Shown: positions 27,601 to 35,737 of the stretch, piece by piece | Position numbering within the stretch: position 1 is the first letter of the stretch | How the letters are laid out: each line of letters opens with the position of its first letter | Source of the DNA: Candidatus Polarisedimenticolia bacterium | GTDB taxonomy: Bacteria; Acidobacteriota; Polarisedimenticolia; Gp22-AA2; AA152 | Direction: 5' to 3' | NCBI GenBank assembly: GCA_036004685.1 | Contig: DASYRE010000054.1 | Location: 145,519-209,518 of the forward strand | DNA length: 64,000 nt | Notes under the pieces: model-generated | Told to the model about the DNA's origin: nothing | What the model saw: only the letters and a program-made list of their open reading frames with translations | The model's database searches: none | Made by a program: the position numbers and the translations under genes

Positions 27601-27684
27601 CGACCAGGCGATCTCCAGGATGAGCGCGGCGGCTCCCGAGAGAAGAAGGCACAGCTGCAGCAGGCGGCGGCCCGCGGGCTTCAT
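24622..27684 (-). CDS. Membrane-anchored spermidine-synthase-like protein with C-terminal TPR repeats
   Basis: A 1020-residue fusion. Residues 1-~430 contain about 10-12 hydrophobic helices of the MFS-like type that precede many bacterial SpeE homologues (LLSGAAALILEIAWSRNLSL; EITWTRVLAPIAGTSVYSFT). Residues ~480-720 form a Rossmann methyltransferase-like synthase domain with the glycine loop VIGFGSGVTSHAVLTHPIRR, the polyamine-synthase aspartate region (DVIVSEPSNPWMAGVNNLFT) and GGVFCQWVQSYELSSASLRS. Residues ~750-1010 are TPR-like (AEQHSRAGFAFLNLGRYAEA). Propylamine transfer is not assured in fused forms. GAGGATGAAG precedes the ATG. Confidence 0.85.
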   Translation of the reverse strand: MKPAGRRLLQLCLLLSGAAALILEIAWSRNLSLILGNSHQAVATVVASMMTGLCLGSVAASRALPRLRHLPRAYGTVEMAVGAYAALTPLLFKLVPVLLAPLYSLPGPFFLGARFLLVFLLLLPASAGMGSTLPLATAALSRQGGKESPGEEADSIGGRLYGLNTLGAFLGTLAGGFLLLPAVGLFKSTLAGAGLGLGVGTLVWLLSDSLLDQPAPGGIASRKPSVPADRRFAWVLPLYAASGFVAMVYEITWTRVLAPIAGTSVYSFTLILAAILAGIGLGSLLLSSGRTTAGSDPARGFAVGQILLAAASFASLWGLKALPDLMLFAASRNASRPGGFFFWQFLLFGFIVLTPGMILGALFPFAARLMARVEPSAGAGVGRVYAWNTAGSILGSLAAGFVLVEMLGSETTLAFASGASAALGLLTLAGCSGRKFRLATGSAGALLLVVVPLAIPRWDLYRMTSGVTQILRTLRQKSPSIPLADLIAGSKAPDARVVFHREGKTSTVTVIREWSLTWLRVDGKTDASSTGEDMLTQVLLGQLPFFFAAQPSDACVIGFGSGVTSHAVLTHPIRRLDNVEIERQVVEASRFFREVNFDPLADPRSRLIVDDARTALAYRPATYDVIVSEPSNPWMAGVNNLFTREFYQLVRRRLKPGGVFCQWVQSYELSSASLRSILDTLASVFPQTHLFSSHLGGDMVLLASDRPLALVPGAAELFPDRPRVAEDFARIGVSQISDLAILYTAPIPAPLPGAALNTDDASPIQYRAPLELLRGVEPDKALVQTSSADLERLFFPNLDERAALFELGKAASRRGALATLEVIASLLDQAGEAGRAGEMQALAVALRRKLDAANQINNLLLLADERGEAKDAVAALAALQQAETLGISGAEQHSRAGFAFLNLGRYAEAERHFDQAVATPVSRFYYQSLAARGATRFRLGRRAEGTADILAAKTLDPGEALAYLLFGLALFDAGERDAAFRELRQGASIAPQDERVRSTLEYLSSLPPPPGPKGPGPSPK

Positions 27685-27716
27685 GCTTCATCCTCGGGGG
27701 TGAAGAAACGGCGCAT

Positions 27717-30593
27717 TCAGGGAGGCGTCGGGCAGGGGGAGGGATTGGGGATCGGATGGGCCGCGTCGGCATCCAGCGGCCCGTCGCCGCACCCTTCGCC
27801 ACCGGACACGTAATAGAAGGCGGATCCGAGCGGCGGTGCCGCCGGATCGGAGGCGGTGAGATCGCCGTTGTGCTGCGCGTCGCCGCTCTCGAAGCAGACG
27901 TGATCGTAAACGCTGCCCGGGAGGCGCGTGCCGAGCGGCGCGGGAATCGTCCCTCGATAGGTATTGTGCAGCCTGGCGTTGGGCGCCGCGGTCCAGGTGA
28001 ACGACGAGGCGCCGGTGAAGAGCAGTCCCGAGACGAGTCCCGGCGGGGGATTGGCCGCGCTCAGCGGGGCGCAGTCGGCCGCGTCGTGGATCCCGTCCAG
28101 GTCGTGATCCACGGCGATCGCGGGGGCGAATCGGATCCCCTGCTGGTTGAGACGCCCGAAGCTCGAGGCGATCGTTCCGGCACCCGTGGCCTTGTTGACG
28201 GTCACGAGCGACCCATCGGACGCAAGGTTCTCTCGCAGCGTCACGCCCCACAACGTCCCGTCGGGCGCGAAGTCCATCCCCGCAAGCTGGTAGGCGCCGA
28301 TCGTGCCGACGAGAGTCCTAGCCGCGGTCGCCAGATTGACCGTATAGAGATTGCCGTTGCCGCTCGCAAGAGGTCTTCCCGCCACGTAGAGGACCCCGGC
28401 GGAATCGAAAGCCATCGCGCGCGCGTTGCTCAAGCCGAGAGAGCCGATCACCGAGAGCGTGGCTCCGGTCGTCGGGTTGAGCGTGACCAGCCGGCTGACT
28501 CCGACGTCGTCGACCGCGATGCCGTAGAGGGTCCCGGAGGAGGGATGGAAGTCGATGGCGTTCATGGCCAGCCAGCCGGTGTCGCCGATCACGGATCCCC
28601 GCTGGGGCAGACCCTGGGCCGCCAGGTCGACCAGGAAGCCGTCGTAGCCGATGCTGATGGCCTCATTGAAGCCGGTGGACCCGAAGAGCTTGCCGCTCGC
28701 GTCGAAGGCGAGGTCGCCCAGCTCGTGGAACCCGGGATCGCCAATGTGCATCGGGATGCCGGTCACGATGCTCTCGAGCAGGAGCCGGGAGCGCTCGTCG
28801 GCGATCCAGACTATCTTGTCCAGCTCGATCTGGCAGGAGGCTGAGCAGCCGTCGCCCGCCGCGACGTTGCCATCGTCGCATTCCTCCTTGTTGGTGCGCT
28901 GGATGATCCCGTCGCCGCAGATCTCCAGGCGGCAGACCTGGGAACAGCCGTCGCCGCTGGCGACGCTGGCGTCGTCGCACTCCTCGTCCCCCTCCACGGT
29001 TCCGTTGCCGCACAGCGTCACGGCGCAGGCGCCCGAGCAGGAGTCGCCGTCCAGGACGTTGCCGTCGTCGCACTCCTCGAAGGGGTCGGGGACGGCGTTG
29101 CCGCAGGTGCCGGTCGGGATGTGCGCCGCGAACACGTCGATGTCATTGTTCCGGCCGTCCGCCCAGGCCGGATAGAATTCCGTTCCTTCGCTCGCGCAAC
29201 CGATGTAGTCGCCGAAGTTGGGGGTCAGCGTCAGGACGACGAACCAGGAGGTCGGGCGGGTCGTCACCCGGAAGTTCGGAGAGAATGAGGCGCCGCCGTC
29301 GGCGGAGCGCGCCGCGTAGAGATCCACCGTATGCATCCCCCGCCAGTTCCGGTAATCGTACCAGGCGACCTCCACGGTGCCGGCGGCGTTCACCGAGAGC
29401 CAGGGCATCACCTGGTCGTTGCCGGCGGGGTCGTCGTTCACCTTGACCGGCGCCGACCAGCTCGCTCCCTGGTTCGTGGAGCTGGCGACGAAGACGTCGC
29501 GCGCCGTGCCGCCGCCGGCCTCCCGCTCCACCCAGACGGCGTAGAGGGCACCGCGGCGCGGGCCGGTCGATCGATCCACGTCGATCGTGCCGATTTCCAG
29601 GGTGTCCTCGCGGTTGTATCCCACGCTGGCCGGGAAGAAAGAGGGGACCATCGTGCGGATGACGACTTTCGGATCGAAGGAGAGGCCCAGATTGAACGAG
29701 CGGCGGAGTTCGAGCTTCGTATTGGCGGCGGCGATGTCGTCGATGCCCCGCTCCCACATCACGTAGACTTCGCTGTTGGGGCCGGTCGTGACGTAGGCGA
29801 TCTGGATCGACTCGGTCGTGCTACTTTCCAGGACTAACGGAGGCGACCAGGTATTCCCGCCGTCCGTCGACTTGAGGAACTCGATGCGAATTTCGGTCGT
29901 GTCGCCCACGTTGCCATTGACGAATCGCGTATAGCTCATGTAGAGCGTGTTGGTCAGCCGGTCGCAGGTCAGCCATTCCTTGTCCAGGAAATCGGCGGTG
30001 GAGGAGAGCACCAGCTTCGGGTTCGTCCAGGTAAGGCTGGCTCCCGCGAAGGTTCCGACGTTGACGGCGAGCTGCGAGGACCCATTACCTGGGAGGAGGA
30101 TGCTGGAGTAATAGAACTTGCCGTCCCCGCAGGCGGTCACCGAAGGATCTCCGAGAAGCGTGTTCGTTCCCCCGCCCGTGGGAAGCCCCCCGGTATCGGT
30201 GAAGGTCAGGCCACCGTTCGTGGAAAACGACACGCCGCTGCGACGGTTGCCGTTCACCTGGTTGTATCCCACCACGACGTTGTCTCCGAACACCGCGATG
30301 CTAGTCTCGCTCTGCGTGCCGCTGACGCCGCCGCTCACCTGGATCTCCGGCGAGAGGCTCCGGGGTCCGCCGCCGCCGCGGCGCGGCTGCCGCGGCTCGG
30401 TCGGCTTGCCCTCGCCGAGCCGCAGGCGTGTCGAGCGCGCCCGGACGCGCAGCCGGTCGAGCTGCTCCGCCGCCTCGTCCCGCCCGGAGGGGCGGGCTGC
30501 GGCGGCCGGCGGGAAGAGAGGGGCCAGGAGAAGCGCCATCAGAGGCAACAAGGCGCGGCGCGCCGGCCGGGCCGGCAGGCTGAAGACTGGCAA
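27717..30593 (-). CDS. Large secreted BNR/sialidase-like propeller protein with three DUF4215 repeats
   Basis: About 958 residues from a TTG at 30593, chosen because GAGGGAG lies 7 bases upstream and the product begins with a good signal peptide ([20 protein letters not shown]). The open frame extends further upstream into tadA and is not used. Residues ~80-490 contain BNR-like segments ([54 protein letters not shown]) typical of sialidase-fold propellers. Then three cysteine-rich DUF4215 units follow ([20 protein letters not shown]). The C-terminal part resembles NHL/quinoprotein strands ([20 protein letters not shown]). An extracellular or cell-surface role is likely; no catalytic sialidase residues could be confirmed. 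Confidence 0.82.
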   Translation of the reverse strand: MPVFSLPARPARRALLPLMALLLAPLFPPAAAARPSGRDEAAEQLDRLRVRARSTRLRLGEGKPTEPRQPRRGGGGPRSLSPEIQVSGGVSGTQSETSIAVFGDNVVVGYNQVNGNRRSGVSFSTNGGLTFTDTGGLPTGGGTNTLLGDPSVTACGDGKFYYSSILLPGNGSSQLAVNVGTFAGASLTWTNPKLVLSSTADFLDKEWLTCDRLTNTLYMSYTRFVNGNVGDTTEIRIEFLKSTDGGNTWSPPLVLESSTTESIQIAYVTTGPNSEVYVMWERGIDDIAAANTKLELRRSFNLGLSFDPKVVIRTMVPSFFPASVGYNREDTLEIGTIDVDRSTGPRRGALYAVWVEREAGGGTARDVFVASSTNQGASWSAPVKVNDDPAGNDQVMPWLSVNAAGTVEVAWYDYRNWRGMHTVDLYAARSADGGASFSPNFRVTTRPTSWFVVLTLTPNFGDYIGCASEGTEFYPAWADGRNNDIDVFAAHIPTGTCGNAVPDPFEECDDGNVLDGDSCSGACAVTLCGNGTVEGDEECDDASVASGDGCSQVCRLEICGDGIIQRTNKEECDDGNVAAGDGCSASCQIELDKIVWIADERSRLLLESIVTGIPMHIGDPGFHELGDLAFDASGKLFGSTGFNEAISIGYDGFLVDLAAQGLPQRGSVIGDTGWLAMNAIDFHPSSGTLYGIAVDDVGVSRLVTLNPTTGATLSVIGSLGLSNARAMAFDSAGVLYVAGRPLASGNGNLYTVNLATAARTLVGTIGAYQLAGMDFAPDGTLWGVTLRENLASDGSLVTVNKATGAGTIASSFGRLNQQGIRFAPAIAVDHDLDGIHDAADCAPLSAANPPPGLVSGLLFTGASSFTWTAAPNARLHNTYRGTIPAPLGTRLPGSVYDHVCFESGDAQHNGDLTASDPAAPPLGSAFYYVSGGEGCGDGPLDADAAHPIPNPSPCPTPP

Positions 30594-30688
30594 GGATCGC
30601 TCCCTCTCGCAGGCGTGGCGAGCCGCGGAAGAGCGGCGCCACTCCGCGCGGTGCGGCCGCTGAAATGTACGAGGGCCGGGCGATCCAG

Positions 30689-31186
30689 TCAAGACGGCGT
30701 CGCGGCCGGCCGGCCTTTCCGGCGGCGCTCGCGGAAGAAGGATTGGAGGACGGCGGCGCAGGATTCGGGCAGGACGGGGCCGTCGATCGACAGCCGGTGA
30801 TTCAGCCCCCGGCGCAGCGCCGGGTGGCTCAACAATCCGGCGGCCCCCACCCGGGGGTCCGAAGCTCCGAAGACGCACCGCCCGATCCTCGCCTGGACCA
30901 TCGCCCCCAGGCACATGATGCACGGCTCGAGCGTGACGTAGAGGATCGAGCCGGCGAGGCGGTGATTTCCCAGGCGTTTGGCGGCCTGGCGCAAGACGAG
31001 CACCTCGGCGTGGGCGGTGGGGTCTCGGCGCGTCACCGTGGCGTTCCCGGCACGGGCCAGGACTTGGTCTTTGACCACGAGCAGAGCGCCGATCGGAACC
31101 TCTCCCTTCCGCGCCGCGCGGCGGGCGAGGCGCAGAGCTTCGTGGATATAATTTTCGTCCAGTTCGGAATTTTTGACCAGATTCAT
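30689..31186 (-). CDS. tadA: tRNA-specific adenosine deaminase
   Basis: A 165-residue cytidine-deaminase-fold enzyme. The zinc and catalytic motif [20 protein letters not shown] (His and proton-shuttle Glu) and the second zinc motif [20 protein letters not shown] (two Cys) are intact, as is the [10 protein letters not shown] region typical of TadA. It converts A34 to inosine in tRNA-Arg(ACG), and a tRNA-Arg(ACG) gene lies about 2.2 kb away. It is upstream of the BNR/DUF4215 gene on the same strand. The ribosome site is poor, so the start is less certain. Confidence 0.94.
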   Translation of the reverse strand: MNLVKNSELDENYIHEALRLARRAARKGEVPIGALLVVKDQVLARAGNATVTRRDPTAHAEVLVLRQAAKRLGNHRLAGSILYVTLEPCIMCLGAMVQARIGRCVFGASDPRVGAAGLLSHPALRRGLNHRLSIDGPVLPESCAAVLQSFFRERRRKGRPAATPS

Positions 31187-31218
31187 TTTCCCGCGCCGCC
31201 TGACCGGCTTTTAATCCC

Positions 31219-31246
31219 TTGACAGGTCCTCAAAGCATCGTATATG
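31219..31246 (+). promoter_or_regulatory. Promoter for the secreted metalloprotease
   Basis: A perfect TTGACA (31219-31224) is followed after 16 bases by TATATG (31241-31246). Transcription would begin near 31253, about 95 bases before the GTG start of the zincin gene. Confidence 0.6.
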
Positions 31247-31347
31247 GAAGTCGGCCGGTGACTTGGCCTCGGCAGCGCCCCGGTCGGTGCTGAACGTGAA
31301 ACCGGAGCCAGGCTTCCCGCTCCCGCCCTCGGGGGCCGTGAGGAATT

Positions 31348-32979
31348 GTGTCCTCCAGAGCCCTGCGGTTCATCATGTTGCTGGCAGCCTGCGGGGCCTC
31401 CTGCGGCGAGACAGCTTTCGCCAACTGGATCGCTTCGGGCACTTTCAAATACCAGGACCGGGAGTTCAACGCCGCCGGCTTCACCGGAGTCGAGCCGAGC
31501 CGTCCGATCCGCTTGGCGACGGTCGAGGTCCGGGACGCCAACAAGAGTGGCGGGCAGGCGATTCTGGCGACCACCTCCACCGACATCGGCGGCAATTTCG
31601 CGGTCACCGTCGTCGATTCGAGCATCCGGACGATCGCCTTCCGGGTCCTCACCGACTCGTCGGCGGTGTCGGGGCTCTTCCTCGACGTGACCAACGTCAA
31701 CGGGCAGCAGAACAATTACGCTGTCACGAGCCCCAACTTTCCCAACCACGGCCCGACGACGAACCTGAGCATGGGCACGGTGACCGGCGTGATCGGCGCC
31801 GGAGGGGAGCCCTTCAATATCTATGACGTCGCCCTCAACAGCCTGATGTTCCTCAGGGATCTCAACGGCAGCTACCCCGACGCCGCCAACGCCCTTCTCC
31901 TGGAGTGGGAGCCGGTCAGCGGGGTCACCGCGACCAACTTTTTGAGCACCGGCATCATCCAGGTGGGCGATCCTTCCGCTTACAACGACACGGTGATCCA
32001 GCACGAGTCGGGGCATTATGCACGGAAAGTCTACTCCGCGACCGACAGCCCGGGCGGCATCCATCATCTCACCAACTGCAACCAGGATCTCCGGCTGGCG
32101 TGGGAGGAGGGCTGGGCCACCTTCTTCGGCCAGGCGGTGCGGCTTCACTTCGGCCTTCCCAATCCGCAGCTCTACGTCAAGATGACGGGGCAGGCGGGAC
32201 CCGGCCATCTCGACTTCTATTTCGACGTCGAGGCGGAGGCGCCCTACGCCTGCGACGGCTCCGCCAGCGAGGTGGTCGTCTACGCCGCCCTCTGGGATCT
32301 CATCGATTCCGCCGCCACGCCCGACGCCTCGCCCGGGGAGGAAGACCCCAGCGACGGGATGGCGGCGCCCGAGTCGTGCGTCTGGGACGTCATGAAGAAC
32401 TACATCCGCACGGCCACCAACCGCACGCTGGAGGACTTCTGGGACGGCTGGTTCACCTTGAACGAGGGATATTCCAGCCAGATCCGGGACGTCTTCGCGA
32501 ACCAGGTGGTCCAGCTCTACGAGGACGCGGACGAGCCGAACGAGACGCCCGCCCTGGCGAAAGACTTTCCGACGACGGGACTCCTGGTGCGCAAGACCTA
32601 CTTCAAGAACGTCGGGAACGGGGCCGGCACGACCGACGCCGATTATTACGCCTTTTCGGGGCGCGCCGGAACGACTTATACGATCGAGACCCAGAACCTG
32701 ATCGGCGACGCCAACACCTCACTCATTCTCTACCGCTCCGACGGCGTGACGCAGATCGCCGCGAACGACGATCGAGCCCCGGGGATCAAGTCCTCGCTCA
32801 TCAGCTTCGTCGCCCCGCAGGATGGGACCTACTACGTCAAGTCGTTCCACAGCACCGGCTACGGCATCTACGGCACCTACGATCTGGCGATCTACGCGAA
32901 CATCTACACGGTCGGCGGCGGCATCCTTCCCACCGTCACCCCCCTCCCGAAGCCGATCGCCACGCGCGAGCTCCACTAG
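31348..32979 (+). CDS. Secreted zincin metalloprotease with pre-peptidase C-terminal (PPC) domain
   Basis: A 543-residue exported protein starting at GTG with GAGGA upstream. The signal peptide is FIMLLAACGASCGETAFA. An N-terminal beta-rich segment (residues ~25-130) resembles a carboxypeptidase-regulatory fold. The zinc site VIQHESGHYARKVY (HExxH) is followed by LAWEEGWATFFGQAVRL, a likely third ligand. After about residue 400 comes a PPC domain (DADYYAFSGRAGTTYTIETQ and DDRAPGIKSSLISFVAPQDG). The family as a whole is not one I can name. Its TAG stop codon is the insertion point of repeat element A. Confidence 0.8.
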   Translation: MSSRALRFIMLLAACGASCGETAFANWIASGTFKYQDREFNAAGFTGVEPSRPIRLATVEVRDANKSGGQAILATTSTDIGGNFAVTVVDSSIRTIAFRVLTDSSAVSGLFLDVTNVNGQQNNYAVTSPNFPNHGPTTNLSMGTVTGVIGAGGEPFNIYDVALNSLMFLRDLNGSYPDAANALLLEWEPVSGVTATNFLSTGIIQVGDPSAYNDTVIQHESGHYARKVYSATDSPGGIHHLTNCNQDLRLAWEEGWATFFGQAVRLHFGLPNPQLYVKMTGQAGPGHLDFYFDVEAEAPYACDGSASEVVVYAALWDLIDSAATPDASPGEEDPSDGMAAPESCVWDVMKNYIRTATNRTLEDFWDGWFTLNEGYSSQIRDVFANQVVQLYEDADEPNETPALAKDFPTTGLLVRKTYFKNVGNGAGTTDADYYAFSGRAGTTYTIETQNLIGDANTSLILYRSDGVTQIAANDDRAPGIKSSLISFVAPQDGTYYVKSFHSTGYGIYGTYDLAIYANIYTVGGGILPTVTPLPKPIATRELH

Positions 32980-33143
32980 TGTCGCGTCTCAAAAATCATG
33001 TTACATTCGGCCCCCGATCCATCCCGGCTCGCCGCGTTGCGCCTCGCTTGCGTACCGCCTTGGGTACGCGACGCTCTGCGCGCCTTGCGATCCGGGCGCC
33101 ACGGCGACCTCGGTGTTAACATGATTTCCGAAACGCAACACTA
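32977..33143. mobile_element. MITE-like element, copy A (IS630/Tc1-mariner-type ends)
   Basis: A non-coding element of 163 bp between two TA dinucleotides that both lie in CTAG. The left end reads TAGTGTCGCGTCTCAAAAAT and the right end, reverse-complemented, TAGTGTTGCGTTTCGGAAAT; both continue with CATGTTA, so the terminal inverted repeats are about 26 bp with few mismatches. The centre holds a smaller hairpin (GCGTACC/GGTACGC). The left TA is part of the metalloprotease stop codon. It is about 95% identical to copy B in the same orientation and is the near reverse complement of copy D. Confidence 0.8.
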
Positions 33144-33371
33144 GTCCATTTTTCCGAGATTCCCATCATTCGGCGAGTTGACCAGCGGCGGGCTCTCGAT
33201 CGAGCGCGGTCTGTTGCTCTCAAGATCGCAGGCTGGCCACGCCTTGCCATCCGGCGCCACGCGCGGGCCTCGACGGCGCCCGAGTCGCGCGCGCGACTGC
33301 CAGATCGCCGGGGGGAGGGCGGAGGGGAGACGCAAGCGCGCGCTCTCGGTCTTGGGGAAGAGCCATGAAGA

Positions 33372-33448
33372 TGGTGCGCCCAGCAAGATTTGAACTTGCG
33401 ACCTTCGGATTCGTAGTCCGACGCTCTATCCAATTGAGCTATGGGCGC
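33372..33448 (-). tRNA. tRNA-Arg (anticodon ACG)
   Basis: The minus strand gives acceptor stem GCGCCCA/TGGGCGC, a D-arm GCTC...GAGC, anticodon stem TCGGA/TCCGA around CTACGAA (anticodon ACG), T-loop AGTTCAAATCT and an encoded CCA. A34 would be deaminated to inosine by TadA, which is encoded about 2.2 kb upstream. Confidence 0.97.
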
Positions 33449-33583
33449 ACATGGGGGCGTGACAGGGGCATCAGTCTACCACAGCCTCCCCGGCGCCGCG
33501 CCGGCCGCCGGAGATTGTGTCTCCTTGGGCTGCCGCCCGCTTCGCGGCCCAACCTTATATAATCTTCGGCCCGAGGAGGCCGG

Positions 33584-34375
33584 TTGAAGTCCCTGCGGTT
33601 CGACAACGTCACCAAGTCGTTCGGCGGCGGCGGACGGCGCGTGGAAGCCCTCTCCGGACTGTCGCTCGAGGTGGCGGCGTGCGGTTTCGTCTGCATCGTG
33701 GGGCCGAGCGGTTGCGGGAAGACGACGCTTCTCAGCCTCGCCGCGGGGCTCGAGCGGCCCGACTCGGGCAGCGTGACGGTCGACGGCAAGATGGTCGAGG
33801 GGCCGGCGCCCGATCGGGTGCTCGTCTTCCAGGAGCCGGCCCTGTTTCCCTGGCTGAGCGTCCGCCGGAACGTGGAGTTCGGGCTCTGGGCCCAGGGAGC
33901 GCCCGCCGGCCGGCGCCACCGGACGTCGCACCGCTTCCTCAAGCTGATGCATCTCACCCGCTTCGCGCAGGCGCGGGTCCACGAGCTCTCGGGCGGCATG
34001 AAGCAGCGGGCCGCTCTGGCGCGCAGCCTGGCCGCCGATCCCGACATCCTGCTGATGGACGAGCCGTTCGCGTCGCTCGACAGCCAGACGCGCGACCTGC
34101 TCATCGTCGAGCTGCAGGAGATCTGGATGAGGACCCAGAAGACGGTCCTGTTCGTGACCCATAACCTGAGGGAAGCGGCCTGCCTCGGGGATCGCGTCGT
34201 GGTCCTTTCGGCGCGACCGGGCCGGACGATCCGCGTCCTGGAGATCGACCTGCCGCGGCCGCGGCAGATCGAGAGCCCCGGGCTGATGGAGGCGATCCGG
34301 CCCGCCGTGCAGGATCTCCGGGCGGAAGTGGCGAAAGTGGCGGAGGAGGAGGCACGCCGTGCGCCGGCTGATTAG
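33584..34375 (+). CDS. ABC transporter ATP-binding protein (SsuB/TauB/NrtD-like)
   Basis: A 263-residue ATPase starting at TTG with GAGGAGG five bases upstream. Walker A is GPSGCGKTTL, the Q-loop FQEPALFPWL, the signature LSGGMKQRAALARSLAADP, Walker B ILLMDEPFASLD and the H-loop VTHNLREA. The FPWL after the Q-loop and the overall length fit the nitrate/sulfonate/taurine importer family. It overlaps the permease gene by 17 bases. A TATAAT sequence at 33558-33563 may be its -10 box, though no good -35 is seen. No periplasmic binding protein gene is adjacent, so the substrate is unknown. Confidence 0.92.
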   Translation: MKSLRFDNVTKSFGGGGRRVEALSGLSLEVAACGFVCIVGPSGCGKTTLLSLAAGLERPDSGSVTVDGKMVEGPAPDRVLVFQEPALFPWLSVRRNVEFGLWAQGAPAGRRHRTSHRFLKLMHLTRFAQARVHELSGGMKQRAALARSLAADPDILLMDEPFASLDSQTRDLLIVELQEIWMRTQKTVLFVTHNLREAACLGDRVVVLSARPGRTIRVLEIDLPRPRQIESPGLMEAIRPAVQDLRAEVAKVAEEEARRAPAD

Positions 34376-35117
34376 GCTGATCCTCTTCCTCGTTCTGCTG
34401 GTGGGGGCCTGGCAGCTGATCTGCCATTTCGAGGTATGGCCCCCCTATCTTCTTCCCAAGCCGTCGGAGGTGGCCGGGTCGCTCCTCGATGGAATGCGCG
34501 ATCGGAGCATCCCGATCGCCGTCCGCTCGAGCCTGGTGCGCCTCGGGATCGGATTCGGACTTTCCATCCTGGTCGGCGGTCCTTTGGGAATTCTCCTCGC
34601 CTTGTCGCGCCTCCTCCGCGATACTCTGGGGACGCTGGTGCTGGGGTTCCAGAGCCTGCCCAGCATCTGCTGGTTCCCCCTGGCGCTTCTCTGGTTCGGA
34701 CTGTCGGAGAAGTCGGTCGTCTTCGTCGCCTTCATGGGGAGCGTGCTGTCGATCGCCGTCACCGTCGAAGCGGGGATCCGCACGATCCCGCCGCAGTACC
34801 TGAGGGTGGCGAGGAACCTCGGCGCGAAAGGGCCGCGGCTCCTGGCGGGGGTCATCCTGCCCGCGGCGCTGCCCTCCTTCGTGGCCGGCACGAAGCTGGG
34901 ATGGTCGTTCGCCTGGAGGTCGCTCCTGGCGGGTGAGCTGCTGTTCGCCGGGCCGGGGCTCGGCTTCCTGCTCACCATGGGACGCGAGTTGAACGACATG
35001 GCCAGGGTCATCGGAATCATGCTGGTCGTCATGGTGATCGGCGTCGCGGTGGACCGGCTGGTGTTCGCTCCGCTGGAGCGGAAGCTGATGCGGGCGTGGG
35101 GGCTCGGCCGCGCCTGA
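34359..35117 (+). CDS. ABC transporter permease (SsuC/TauC-like)
   Basis: A 252-residue inner-membrane protein with about six transmembrane helices, starting at a GTG inside the end of the ATPase gene. The BPD-transport EAA-loop is visible as EAGIRTIPPQYLRVARNLGA and continues LLAGVILPAALPSFVAGTKL, followed by GWSFAWRSLLAGELLFAGPG. Together with the ATPase it would form the core of a nitrate/sulfonate/taurine-type importer. The periplasmic binding component must be encoded elsewhere if the transporter is functional. Confidence 0.9.
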   Translation: MRRLIRLILFLVLLVGAWQLICHFEVWPPYLLPKPSEVAGSLLDGMRDRSIPIAVRSSLVRLGIGFGLSILVGGPLGILLALSRLLRDTLGTLVLGFQSLPSICWFPLALLWFGLSEKSVVFVAFMGSVLSIAVTVEAGIRTIPPQYLRVARNLGAKGPRLLAGVILPAALPSFVAGTKLGWSFAWRSLLAGELLFAGPGLGFLLTMGRELNDMARVIGIMLVVMVIGVAVDRLVFAPLERKLMRAWGLGRA

Positions 35118-35135
35118 GCTGGGCGGGGATGGCGG

Positions 35136-35702
35136 ATGCACGTCACGGACGCGGAGATTCGCCGCATCGAAGGCCTCTATGGGAAGCCCGAGGAAGAGAA
35201 CCTCGCTTTCGAGATGGGCCCGCGGGAGTGGGAAATCCTGCGGCGCAGCCAGTCCCACGGCCGGGTCCACGACGTCACCCTGTTCGTCATCCGGGACGGT
35301 CAGCTCGCGACGATCGCCAAGCATCCCTACCCTCCCGGGATCTTCCGCGCCCCCAGCGGAGGAGTCCTGCCCGGGGAGTCGATGGAGGAGGGCATCGCCC
35401 GGGAGATGATGGAGGAGACCGGTCTCGAGGTCCGGCTCACGCGTTACGTCCTGCGGGTGAGGGTCGAGTTCCAGCATCGGGGAGCCAAGACCAACTGGAT
35501 GACGCACGTCTTCGCCGCCGACTTCGTGTCGGGGGAGATCGCCCCGCTCGACCTCGAGGAGATTCGTGAAGCGCGCTGGTCGCCGCTCTCGGAGCTCGCC
35601 GGAACGGTTCGCCAGGCGCTGCTGGCCTCCGGCTCGGCAGGGCTGCGCTACCGGGCCTGGCTGCACGATCGGGTGATGGCCATTCTGGAAAAGGGGTCCT
35701 GA
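35136..35702 (+). CDS. Nudix hydrolase
   Basis: A 188-residue protein with a complete Nudix box, GGVLPGESMEEGIAREMMEE followed by TGLEV (pattern Gx5Ex7REUxEExGU), at about residues 73-97. Upstream residues form the N-terminal strands (VHDVTLFVIRDGQLATIAKH). Nudix enzymes hydrolyse nucleoside diphosphates linked to another moiety; the substrate here cannot be read from the sequence. It starts 18 bases after the ABC permease and may share its transcript. Confidence 0.88.
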   Translation: MHVTDAEIRRIEGLYGKPEEENLAFEMGPREWEILRRSQSHGRVHDVTLFVIRDGQLATIAKHPYPPGIFRAPSGGVLPGESMEEGIAREMMEETGLEVRLTRYVLRVRVEFQHRGAKTNWMTHVFAADFVSGEIAPLDLEEIREARWSPLSELAGTVRQALLASGSAGLRYRAWLHDRVMAILEKGS

Positions 35703-35737
35703 CGCTCCGGCGCCACGCCGCGGAGAGGAGAAGCGCG

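Noticed and set aside
33042..33062. GCGTACC/GGTACGC hairpin as an independent terminator
   Set aside because: It has no T-tract and recurs inside every copy of the 164-bp element, so it is part of that element.
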